Positions 1-5,115 of a stretch of 5,115 nucleotides of DNA are shown here, piece after piece. The notes beneath the pieces were generated by a model that worked only from the letters and a program-made list of their open reading frames with translations, had not been told where the DNA came from and did no database searches. The stretch is from assembly GCA_027074255.1 (NCBI GenBank), contig JALTDI010000295.1, positions 1-5,115 on the forward strand. The letters are read 5' to 3'. This stretch comes from Desulfurellales bacterium (GTDB lineage: Bacteria > Campylobacterota_A > Desulfurellia > Desulfurellales > Hippeaceae). The number at the start of each line of letters is the position of its first letter. Within the stretch, counting starts at the first letter, position 1. The position numbers and the translations under genes are program-made.

Positions 1-315
1 TTTCCCAATGCCGGTGTTGTTCTGAAAGGAGAATTTGCAAGAAAATATCCTGAAATTGTCGATATTTTTCTAAAAGAACTTAGAAAAGCCATAGATTGGG
101 TGAACAACAATAAAAAAGATGCGGCCAAGCTGTCTTTCGATATGATGCGTCAGCCGGTTGACAGAATAGAGCTTTTTTTGGATAGGGTAAATTTTGATTA
201 CGTGGATAAAGAGAAATTGACTAATAAGGTTGAAAACTATTTTGCCATATTGAATGCAAACGATATCACAAATATCGAGATTAATGACGATTTCCTGAAA
301 ATATTCGAACTTTAA
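1..315 (+). CDS. ABC transporter substrate-binding protein, NMT1/TauA/SsuA-like (C-terminal fragment)
   Basis: This is the last 104 codons of a gene whose start lies left of the window; frame 1 is open from base 1 to the TAA at 313-315. The translation begins FPNAGVVLKGEFARKYPEIV and continues through a helix ending KAIDWVNNN and the segment KKDAAKLS. A 'G-x-V-x-x-x-x-EFA-x-K-x-PEIV' stretch followed by an 'A-x-DW-x-N-x-N' helix is typical of the second lobe and C-terminal helices of NMT1/TauA/SsuA-type periplasmic binding proteins. These deliver sulfonates, nitrate, thiamine precursors, aromatic acids or other small solutes to an ABC importer. The signal peptide and ligand-contacting N-terminal lobe are outside the window, so the ligand cannot be inferred. 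No ABC permease or ATPase follows, so any partners would be upstream or elsewhere. Family assignment is fairly secure; substrate is unknown. Confidence 0.8.
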   Translation, partial: FPNAGVVLKGEFARKYPEIVDIFLKELRKAIDWVNNNKKDAAKLSFDMMRQPVDRIELFLDRVNFDYVDKEKLTNKVENYFAILNANDITNIEINDDFLKIFEL

Positions 316-352
316 CTTAGTGTTTAGAGCTGTGATTCATTGCTGAGGCGAG

Positions 353-358
353 TATAAT
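353..358 (+). promoter_or_regulatory. Possible additional -10 box (TATAAT)
   Basis: An exact TATAAT hexamer lies 38 nt after the upstream gene's stop codon. The best -35 candidate at a 17-nt spacing (330-335, CTGTGA) matches TTGACA at only three positions, and there is no extended -10 TG. It could be a weak or activator-dependent second promoter for the downstream genes. In A+T-rich intergenic DNA it could equally be chance. Confidence 0.25.
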
Positions 359-388
359 AAATATCAGTTTGTTACAATAAAAATATCT

Positions 389-417
389 TTGACAAATTAA
401 ATATGATTATATAGCAT
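389..417 (+). promoter_or_regulatory. Predicted sigma70-type promoter for the dehydrogenase/aminotransferase/TRAP genes
   Basis: An exact TTGACA (-35) at 389-394 is followed by a 17-nt spacer and TAGCAT at 412-417 (4 of 6 matches to TATAAT). The optimal spacing and perfect -35 make this the best promoter candidate in the 316-461 gap. Transcription would start near 423-426, giving a leader of roughly 36-40 nt before the GTG at 462. The weak -10, with a dyad immediately downstream, suggests a regulated promoter. Seen directly: hexamers and spacing. Inferred: activity. Confidence 0.55.
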
Positions 418-428
418 GTTAATAACAT
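416..428 (+). promoter_or_regulatory. 13-bp palindrome at the predicted transcription start (candidate operator)
   Basis: ATGTT-AAT-AACAT is a perfect inverted repeat with 5-bp arms and a 3-nt centre. It overlaps the last two bases of the predicted -10 box and the expected +1. A repressor bound here would block RNA polymerase. The arms are short and A+T-rich, so chance occurrence is possible, and no regulator gene is visible in the window. Confidence 0.35.
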
Positions 429-451
429 AATTTAAAAAAATTCAATTTTAT

Positions 452-456
452 GGAGG
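452..456 (+). promoter_or_regulatory. Shine-Dalgarno GGAGG that fixes the GTG start at 462
   Basis: GGAGG at 452-456 sits 5 nt before GTG 462-464, ideal spacing. The in-frame ATG at 450 is formed by the same bases (ATGGAGG) and has no Shine-Dalgarno sequence of its own upstream, only an A/T tract. GTG 462 is therefore the likelier start. Confidence 0.85.
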
Positions 457-461
457 TTGGC

Positions 462-1454
462 GTGAATCAGATTAAATTTATTCAACTTGGTTTCGGACCT
501 ATCGGTCAGCAGATAGTGAGATACGCTCATGAGAGGAAAAATCTTAAATTGGACGCGGTAGTGGATATTGATACGGAAAAAATCGGCAAAGATGCGGGTG
601 ATATTGCAAATATCGGTAAAACAGGGGTTATAATTGAGAGCGATTTGGAGGATGTTTTAAAGAAATCCGATGCCGATATTGTCGTAATTTCAACTCTGTC
701 AGGTTTTAAGAAAATAGGGAATCAGATATCCGTTTGCGTCAAGTATGGGAAGAACGTTGTATCGACCTGTGAAGAGCTCCTTTATCCTTGGATTAATGAT
801 GAAACGTTGGCTCAAAACCTGGATAAACTGGCAAAGGAAAACGGTGTAAGCATCTTAGGAACAGGTGTAAATCCGGGATTGTTGATGGATTTATTGCCGT
901 CCGTTTTAACAGCAGCCTGCAAAAGTGTCGATAGGATTGTCGTGAAAAGGTATCAGGACGCATCAAAAAGAAGATTGCCCTTTCAAAAGAAAATTGGAGC
1001 AGGGCTTGATTTGGAAACATTCAATAAGCTTAGAGACCAAAAGGTTATTCGCCACGTCGGTTTTGCAGAATCTATCAATCTTATGGCATCGGGTTTGGGC
1101 ATTAAATTAGACAAGACAACCGAAACCGTCGAACCTGTTATTGCAAACAGCGAGGTGTCAAGTGACTATATAAGGGTTAAAAAAGGTGATGCCAAAGGTG
1201 TTCATCAGGTAGGCAGGGGATATGTAAACAATAAAGAGATCATAACCTTAGAATTGTTGGCTTATCTTGGAAACAAGGAAACGGAGGATACGGTGGAAAT
1301 ATACGGTGAACCCAACATAAAAAGTAGTATAAAGGGCGGTGTGAACGGAGATATTGCCACGGCAGCAGTTGTGGTTAATGCAATACAGAGGGTTGTGGAA
1401 GCCTCCGGCGGTCTTAAAACGATGCTGGATATTGCTCCTGTGCATTACTGCTGA
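462..1454 (+). CDS. NAD(P)-dependent amine dehydrogenase / 2,4-diaminopentanoate dehydrogenase-like oxidoreductase
   Basis: A 330-residue cytosolic enzyme starting at GTG 462; the in-frame ATG at 450 adds four residues but lies inside the ribosome binding site. The N-terminal Rossmann fold shows LGFGPIG (residues 9-15), the GxGxxG dinucleotide loop. An acidic pair at the end of beta-2 (D35, D37) suggests NAD(H) preference by inference. Downstream are STCEEL (101-106), GTGVNPG (133-139), a basic RYQDASKRRLPFQKKIGAG block (163-181) and HVGFAES (198-204). Together these resemble the dihydrodipicolinate-reductase-like family that includes ornithine-pathway 2,4-diaminopentanoate dehydrogenase (Ord) and native amine dehydrogenases. 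In that family a glutamate in the CEE region is reported to be needed for amine chemistry; E104/E105 occupy that place here. Such enzymes interconvert a ketone and an amine using ammonia. The true substrate is unknown, and none of the other ornithine-pathway genes (aminomutase, AKP thiolase) is in the window. It is followed after 19 nt by the aminotransferase gene. Confidence 0.8.
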   Translation: MNQIKFIQLGFGPIGQQIVRYAHERKNLKLDAVVDIDTEKIGKDAGDIANIGKTGVIIESDLEDVLKKSDADIVVISTLSGFKKIGNQISVCVKYGKNVVSTCEELLYPWINDETLAQNLDKLAKENGVSILGTGVNPGLLMDLLPSVLTAACKSVDRIVVKRYQDASKRRLPFQKKIGAGLDLETFNKLRDQKVIRHVGFAESINLMASGLGIKLDKTTETVEPVIANSEVSSDYIRVKKGDAKGVHQVGRGYVNNKEIITLELLAYLGNKETEDTVEIYGEPNIKSSIKGGVNGDIATAAVVVNAIQRVVEASGGLKTMLDIAPVHYC

Positions 1455-1464
1455 TGGGTGTAAT

Positions 1465-1469
1465 GGAGG
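1465..1469 (+). promoter_or_regulatory. Shine-Dalgarno GGAGG that fixes the ATG start at 1474
   Basis: GGAGG at 1465-1469 lies 4 nt before ATG 1474. The same frame stays open upstream to 1354, but that part lies inside the dehydrogenase gene and encodes nothing resembling an aminotransferase. The ATGGAGGTT 9-mer here also occurs at 450-458, before the dehydrogenase start. Confidence 0.85.
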
Positions 1470-1473
1470 TTTT

Positions 1474-2385
1474 ATGTTTGAAAATTTGAAAGTCTGGATG
1501 AATGGCAAGCTCGTGCCATGGAGTAATGCAAACGTTCATCTTTTATCTCACGGTTTTAGCCGAGCATCTTCCATATTCGATGTTTTCGGTATTCATCCGA
1601 CGCCTCAGGGTCCTTGTGCTTTTAGAATGGATAAACATCTCGATAGGTTTTATAGAAGTGCCGAGCTTCTTGGAATGGAAATTGCATACGAAAGGGAGAG
1701 CTTAAAAAAAGCCATAGCCGAATCCATTGAGGCCAATAATATTAAAAGAGGGTTGATTAAAATTCTAGGTTATTATAGCGAAGAGGCAATTATATCTTTG
1801 GTATTGGATTCTAAGCTTGATGTGGCAATATTTGCCATGCCCGAATCGGATGAATTGGGTTTGGACAAAACGGAGCCGATAAGCATATGTTTTTCCGATT
1901 GGCGTAAAATACACCCTGCTACGGTGCCTGTCGAGGCCAAGGCATGCTCAAACTATCTAAACGGTATGCTTGCAAGAAAAAGCGCTAAACAGAGAGGGTA
2001 CGATGTCGGTATATTCCTAACAACCGACGGATATGTTGCAGAAGGCTCCATTGAATCGTTATTTATGGTCAAAAACGGCATATTAAAAACACCTAAATTG
2101 GGGAATGTACTCAGAAGCATTACTCGTATGTCAATATTAGAACTGGCTCCGAAATTAGGTATTGAGGTCGAGGAAACAAATATAATGCCGCAAGAGTTGC
2201 TTGCCGCCGATGAAATATTTCTATCTCACACAGGCATAAAAGTCGGTCCTGTCGATAGAATAGAAGAGAGGGTTTTATCTCCTGTTCCAGGCAAAATAAC
2301 AAAAAAACTGCAGCAGGCTCTAAACGATATAGTCACCTTGAAAGACGAGCGTTTCAAAGACTGGATTCAGTATGTAGGTAAATAG
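1474..2385 (+). CDS. Branched-chain-aminotransferase-like PLP enzyme (fold type IV, IlvE family)
   Basis: A 303-residue cytosolic transaminase, close to the ~300-310 residues normal for IlvE. It aligns with E. coli IlvE from end to end. The small N-terminal domain has VWMNGKLVPW (7-16) and HLLSHGF (22-28). The PLP-phosphate arginine region is FRMDKHLDR (50-58). The Schiff-base lysine is K156 in VEAKACSNYLN, with Y161 five residues later. E190 in YVAEGS contacts the pyridine nitrogen, 34 residues after the lysine as in IlvE. The phosphate-binding SITR is at 215-218 and the carboxylate-turn region is SHTGIKVGPV (251-260). The catalytic machinery is intact. The substrate-recognition motifs are not standard: YGTSVFEGIR is replaced by SRASSIFDVFGI, YIRP by LIKI, and GTAAE by HTGIK. 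So it is probably not a housekeeping BCAA aminotransferase; a D-amino acid, an amine or another keto acid is possible. It is probably cotranscribed with the dehydrogenase, 19 nt upstream. Confidence 0.85.
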   Translation: MFENLKVWMNGKLVPWSNANVHLLSHGFSRASSIFDVFGIHPTPQGPCAFRMDKHLDRFYRSAELLGMEIAYERESLKKAIAESIEANNIKRGLIKILGYYSEEAIISLVLDSKLDVAIFAMPESDELGLDKTEPISICFSDWRKIHPATVPVEAKACSNYLNGMLARKSAKQRGYDVGIFLTTDGYVAEGSIESLFMVKNGILKTPKLGNVLRSITRMSILELAPKLGIEVEETNIMPQELLAADEIFLSHTGIKVGPVDRIEERVLSPVPGKITKKLQQALNDIVTLKDERFKDWIQYVGK

Positions 2386-2399
2386 ACGAGGATTGACTG

Positions 2400-2427
2400 T
2401 TGAAACGGATTATAAAAGAGGTTTAAT
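2400..2427 (+). promoter_or_regulatory. Possible internal promoter ahead of the TRAP genes
   Basis: The 94-nt gap between the aminotransferase stop and dctP contains TTGAAA (2400-2405, 5 of 6), a 16-nt spacer and TTTAAT (2422-2427, 5 of 6). It would start transcripts near 2434 and could drive dctPQM separately from the enzyme genes. Reasonable hexamers, but the region is A+T-rich and no operator is visible. Confidence 0.35.
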
Positions 2428-2467
2428 CGGTTTGTTGTCGGTCACTTTGTTTGGTTTAAAAACTAAG

Positions 2468-2475
2468 AAGGAGGG
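2468..2475 (+). promoter_or_regulatory. Strong Shine-Dalgarno (AAGGAGGG) for dctP
   Basis: An eight-base purine run, AAGGAGGG, ends 4 nt before ATG 2480. It decides the start: the frame is open upstream to a TTG at 2393, but those 29 codons would put a non-signal sequence ahead of a well-formed signal peptide. Its strength fits a binding protein needed in excess over its permease. Confidence 0.85.
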
Positions 2476-2479
2476 TGTT

Positions 2480-3526
2480 ATGCTCAGAAGGTTTTGGGAG
2501 TTGCCTATTTTGTTTATTGCGGTGATTTTACTCGTGTTTGGGTTGAATACGCAAGCCTTTGCAGGCGGCGAGGCGCAGAATTATCATTTCACGTGGCGCT
2601 TATCGCAGGTAATGCCAGTTGGCGGGCCTACGGATTTGAACGCTAAGGCTTTTGCCAAGGATGTGAAAGAGGCAACAAGCGGCCGCGTGGACATCAAGGT
2701 TTATTCCGGTAATGTTTTGGGAGACTGGGTGGATATATATTCCTACGTCATGCAGGGCAACGTGGATATGGCTTTACAGCCGATAGCACCGACCTACGAC
2801 CCGAGATTAAACATCGCATATTATGTTCCTTATATGTTCACCGATACACAGGAGGCAAAAGACGGATATAAAATAGGCGGCTGGATTTATAAATTGGTCA
2901 GCCCTATGCTAAAGGCTGAAAATATTAAGCTAATTTCGTTTTATCCTTCGGGATGGGCGGGAATGACCGCAACAAAGATACCGCCGGGATGGCAGGATAT
3001 GAAGCCTAACGGTATGAAAATCAGGGTTATGCCCTTGAAAGCATGTCAGTTAACTTGGAAAGCGCTTGGCTACATACCGACAACCATTCCATACAGTGAG
3101 GCATACAGTGCTATCAGCAAGGGAATAGTGCAAGGCGAAAGCGGAGGCCCGCCACATCAGGGATATCAATTCAGAGATGTACAAAAGGTATGGATACAAT
3201 ACAACGATTTTATGGAACCCTATGCTTTATTTATTAACCTTAAAGATTGGAACAAGCTATCCAAACACGACCAGGAAGCTATTGTAAACGCCGCAAGAAA
3301 GATGGACCAGAAGCGTTGGGTAGAATTGCAGCAGTCCGCTCAAGAATTTTTGAAAAAGATGAAAGATTATGGTATGACCATTATTATTCCATCTGAGAAA
3401 CAGCTTCAGAAATTTGCAAAGAAAGTAAGGACTGTCGTTTGGCCTGAGATGGACAAAATGGTCGGAAAAACCGTTATGGATGATGTTAGAAAACATGCAG
3501 GGCCTTTGAATCTCTTGGGGAAATAG
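2480..3526 (+). CDS. dctP: TRAP transporter substrate-binding protein (DctP family)
   Basis: A 348-residue precursor of the periplasmic binding protein that captures the solute and delivers it to the DctQM permease. Residues 1-28 form a Sec signal peptide: LRR near the N-terminus, a hydrophobic core LPILFIAVILLVFGL, and a likely cleavage after A-F-A (28). The mature protein, about 320 residues, has the usual DctP order: FTWRLSQVMPVGGP at the first strand, KAFAKDVKEATSGRVDIKVY, the GNVLGDW loop and a VMQGNVDMAL segment. Then comes GMKIRVMP, in which R182 of the precursor is the near-invariant arginine that pairs with the ligand carboxylate in this family, and IPYSEAYSAISKGIVQGESGGP. The arginine implies a carboxylate-bearing ligand; which one cannot be read. 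Dicarboxylates, keto acids and amino-acid-like compounds are all known for TRAP proteins. The adjacent deaminating enzymes make a nitrogenous acid plausible. No lesions are seen. Confidence 0.92.
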   Translation: MLRRFWELPILFIAVILLVFGLNTQAFAGGEAQNYHFTWRLSQVMPVGGPTDLNAKAFAKDVKEATSGRVDIKVYSGNVLGDWVDIYSYVMQGNVDMALQPIAPTYDPRLNIAYYVPYMFTDTQEAKDGYKIGGWIYKLVSPMLKAENIKLISFYPSGWAGMTATKIPPGWQDMKPNGMKIRVMPLKACQLTWKALGYIPTTIPYSEAYSAISKGIVQGESGGPPHQGYQFRDVQKVWIQYNDFMEPYALFINLKDWNKLSKHDQEAIVNAARKMDQKRWVELQQSAQEFLKKMKDYGMTIIIPSEKQLQKFAKKVRTVVWPEMDKMVGKTVMDDVRKHAGPLNLLGK

Positions 3527-3558
3527 CTATTAGACTACTTTATAAATGATTTTTAACA

Positions 3559-3628
3559 AAAACGGGCGCCGCAGAACTTTTGTAAAACAGCAATAAATAT
3601 GGGAATGTTTCTTAGCGGTAGCCCTTTT
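3559..3628 (+). terminator. dctP-dctQ intercistronic inverted repeat with T-run (attenuator-like)
   Basis: AAAA(3559-3562) C GGGC(3564-3567) G CCGC(3569-3572) can pair with GCGG(3615-3618) TA GCCC(3621-3624) TTTT(3625-3628). Further inner pairing AGA (3573-3575) with TCT (3610-3612) is possible with small bulges. The GC-rich arms flanked by A-run and T-run resemble a partial rho-independent terminator, but the 42-nt interior loop and internal mismatches make it a leaky one. A likely role is to cut transcription after dctP or protect dctP mRNA 3' ends, so the binding protein outnumbers the permease. Confidence 0.45.
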
Positions 3629-3645
3629 CTTGATTTAGAATAAAA

Positions 3646-3651
3646 AAAGGA
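3646..3651 (+). promoter_or_regulatory. Ribosome binding site (AAAGGA) for dctQ
   Basis: AAAGGA ends 6 nt before ATG 3658. It supports that start and is weaker than the dctP site, consistent with lower production of the membrane subunits. Confidence 0.7.
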
Positions 3652-3657
3652 TAACCG

Positions 3658-4197
3658 ATGTTTTCTGCGATATGGTGCGGACTCGTCAGGATTTTTAGAT
3701 TTTTGATGATTATAGGGGCATATGCTTGTGCGGGGATGATTTTCACCGAGGTCTTTTTTCGCTATGTCTTAAATTTACCGATTTTCGGTATAAATGAAGC
3801 GGTTCTTCTTATTGGTATTTGGCTTTACTTTATTGCTTCTGTTTACGGAGCATTTGAAAAAACGCATATTCAAGTAAGCATTATGCACCTTTTTCTCAAA
3901 GGCAAACCGCTTGCTGCATCCAAAACGCTTGCCTCGGCTATAACAACCTTTTTATCTTTAATGATGGTTCAATGGAGCTTTTCTTATATCTCATGGAGTA
4001 TAAAGCTGCACGGAATAACACCCGCTTTAAGGATACCTCTCATACTTTATCAAGTTTCCATACTGTTTGGAGCGGTATTTATGTCTTTGTATTTTTTTAC
4101 AGAGCTGGCGGATAATTTTTTGGTTATATTTAATAAGCAGGCCTTTTTCGCAGGTTTATCCACAAAATGCGGTTACATAGATGCACATTCTAATTGA
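3658..4197 (+). CDS. dctQ: TRAP transporter small permease subunit (DctQ family)
   Basis: A 179-residue inner-membrane protein within the normal DctQ size range. Four hydrophobic segments are visible at about residues 12-38, 45-66, 88-113 and 126-153. The family signature FFRYVLNLP (33-41) closes the first segment, an acidic E47 begins the second where DctQ proteins carry a conserved glutamate, and the loop GAFEKTHIQV (64-73) matches the typical 'A-x-x-x-x-HI-x-V' after it. DctQ packs against DctM, stabilising the transport elevator and helping form the docking surface for the loaded DctP. The roughly 25-residue hydrophilic tail after the fourth segment, containing a Cys, is slightly longer than needed, and its last codons overlap dctM. 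It is downstream of dctP by 131 nt, across the inverted repeat. Confidence 0.9.
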   Translation: MFSAIWCGLVRIFRFLMIIGAYACAGMIFTEVFFRYVLNLPIFGINEAVLLIGIWLYFIASVYGAFEKTHIQVSIMHLFLKGKPLAASKTLASAITTFLSLMMVQWSFSYISWSIKLHGITPALRIPLILYQVSILFGAVFMSLYFFTELADNFLVIFNKQAFFAGLSTKCGYIDAHSN

Positions 4198-5115
4198 TTT
4201 TGCCATTTTATTTATAACCCTTTTAATAGGCGTTCCTGTGCCGTTTGCTTTTATGGCTGCAACGTTTTATATGATGAGTGTTGACCATATAAGCGCATCG
4301 TTTTTAATCGCCAACGGATTTCATGGCATAAACAACACATCTATGTTAGCCGTTCTATTTTTTATTTTGATGGGAAGCATAGCAAGCGACAGCGGAATTG
4401 CAGACAGAATAATAAAACTGCTTGACCCGTTTTTAAACAGACAAAAAAGCGGGCTTGGGACACTATCTATTTTTAGTTCGGCATTTTTTGGCGCAATAGC
4501 CGGAACCTGCAGTGCAGCCGTTGCCGCCATAGGCAGTATAATGATACCGAAAATGGTTGAAAGGGGATATCCGAGAGGGTATGCAACCTCTCTAATCTCA
4601 GCCGCATCTATTGAGGGTCAGCTTATACCGCCGAGTGTTCCTATGATTTTGTATGCTTGGGTAACCTGGCAGCCTGTTTCCGTTGTGTTTTTAAGCACGG
4701 TTGTTCCCGGATTGATGCTGCTTGGGGCATACAGCATAGTAAATGCCATAATGGTAAGAAAATATCCTGTCAAAGTTTTGCCAAAAGAAGATATGAAAAC
4801 AAAGATGCATAAATTCAAACTAAGCATGAAAGGCGGTATTTTTGCCTTGCTTATGCCGGTTATCGTGTTGGGCGGCATATTCGGAGGCATATTTACACCG
4901 ACAGAATCCGCTGCAGTAGCAACAATATACGCTCTTATCATAGGCATTTTCGTCTATAAAAAACTGAATGTAAAAAATATTATGGACTCGACTGTATTTG
5001 CCGTCACAACAACAGGTGTTATACTGCTGATGGTATTTTTCATACTTGCTCTGAGTAAAATTTTCGTTATGGAAAACCTTCCGAGCAGGCTTGTTGCTCT
5101 GCTTTTATCAACAAC
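4181..5115 (+). CDS. dctM: TRAP transporter large permease subunit (DctM family), 3' end outside window
   Basis: The frame runs from ATG 4181 to the window edge without a stop: 311 codons of a protein usually near 425 residues. It is the Na+- or H+-coupled transport channel of the TRAP system. The start is constrained: TAG (4178-4180) directly precedes the ATG in frame, and the N-terminus (MHILIDFAILFITLLIGVPVPFAF) matches the first DctM helix. Family landmarks follow in order: SMLAVLFFILMGSIASDSGIADRI, GTCSAAVAAIGSIMIPKMVERGYP from residue 108, SLISAASIEGQLIPPSVPMILYAW with IPPS at 149-152, and GGIFGGIFTPTESAAVATIYAL with TPTE at 239-242. These correspond to the helical hairpins that form the ion- and substrate-binding centre. 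The gene overlaps dctQ by 17 nt and has only a weak GCGG (4169-4172) upstream, so translation is probably coupled to dctQ. Confidence 0.93.
   Translation, partial: MHILIDFAILFITLLIGVPVPFAFMAATFYMMSVDHISASFLIANGFHGINNTSMLAVLFFILMGSIASDSGIADRIIKLLDPFLNRQKSGLGTLSIFSSAFFGAIAGTCSAAVAAIGSIMIPKMVERGYPRGYATSLISAASIEGQLIPPSVPMILYAWVTWQPVSVVFLSTVVPGLMLLGAYSIVNAIMVRKYPVKVLPKEDMKTKMHKFKLSMKGGIFALLMPVIVLGGIFGGIFTPTESAAVATIYALIIGIFVYKKLNVKNIMDSTVFAVTTTGVILLMVFFILALSKIFVMENLPSRLVALLLST

Noticed and set aside
316..352. Possible terminator after the ABC binding-protein gene
   Set aside because: I found only 3-4 bp pairings and no T-run following a GC-rich stem, so no intrinsic terminator can be supported there.
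429..442. AATTT-AAAA-AAATT inverted repeat
   Set aside because: It is all A/T low-complexity sequence just before a ribosome binding site. Pairing would be very weak, and A-rich leaders are common.
793..1020. 75-codon minus-strand open frame inside the dehydrogenase gene
   Set aside because: It is antisense to conserved motifs of the dehydrogenase, without a ribosome binding site or recognisable domain.
1354..1473. 40-codon N-terminal extension of the aminotransferase frame
   Set aside because: It overlaps the end of the dehydrogenase in another frame, has no family similarity, and the GGAGG at 1465-1469 supports ATG 1474.
2393..2416. TTGACT ... TATAAA as a promoter before dctP
   Set aside because: The spacer is only 12 nt, too short for sigma70. 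The TTGAAA-16-TTTAAT pair in the same gap is the better candidate.
2393..2479. 29-codon extension of dctP from a TTG codon
   Set aside because: It would place charged, non-signal sequence before a normal Sec signal peptide. AAGGAGGG at 2468-2475 points to ATG 2480.
4618..4947. 109-codon open frame on the minus strand opposite dctM
   Set aside because: It lies wholly antisense to a strongly conserved DctM segment (IPPS and TPTE motifs). Its Pro/Met/Ile-rich translation resembles no known family, and it is best explained as a shadow of the coding strand.

Overview
The window is a single-direction stretch (all genes on the + strand) of a fairly A+T-rich bacterial genome. It has strong GGAGG-type ribosome binding sites, frequent ATA/AGG codons and a Sec-type signal peptide on a periplasmic binding protein. 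The two solute-binding-protein transporter classes, including a TRAP system with separate DctQ and DctM subunits, fit a Gram-negative or otherwise diderm heterotroph, possibly an anaerobe. The sequence alone does not let me name the phylum.

Layout: (1) 1-315 is the C-terminal end of an ABC-type (NMT1/TauA/SsuA-like) substrate-binding protein that enters from the left edge. (2) 316-461 is a regulatory gap. It holds a good sigma70-like promoter with an exact TTGACA -35 box, and a 13-bp perfect dyad close to the expected transcription start. (3) 462-1454 encodes a Rossmann-fold oxidoreductase of the 2,4-diaminopentanoate dehydrogenase / native amine dehydrogenase group. (4) 1474-2385 encodes a fold-type IV PLP aminotransferase related to IlvE, with intact catalytic residues but altered substrate-pocket motifs. 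(5) 2480-3526, 3658-4197 and 4181-end encode a complete TRAP transporter set: DctP binding protein, DctQ small permease and DctM large permease. DctM runs off the right edge. A long-armed inverted repeat followed by a T-run lies between dctP and dctQ, and dctQ and dctM overlap by 17 nt.

Interpretation: the five genes from 462 onward look like one transcription unit or two stacked ones. TRAP systems import organic acids, often carboxylates or amino-acid-like compounds. Next to them sit an amine-forming/deaminating NAD(P)-dependent dehydrogenase and a class IV aminotransferase. The simplest inference is an uptake-plus-deamination module for an amino acid, diamino acid or related amino/keto acid. 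The substrate cannot be read from the sequence. I see no RNA genes, mobile elements, CRISPR arrays or long repeats.
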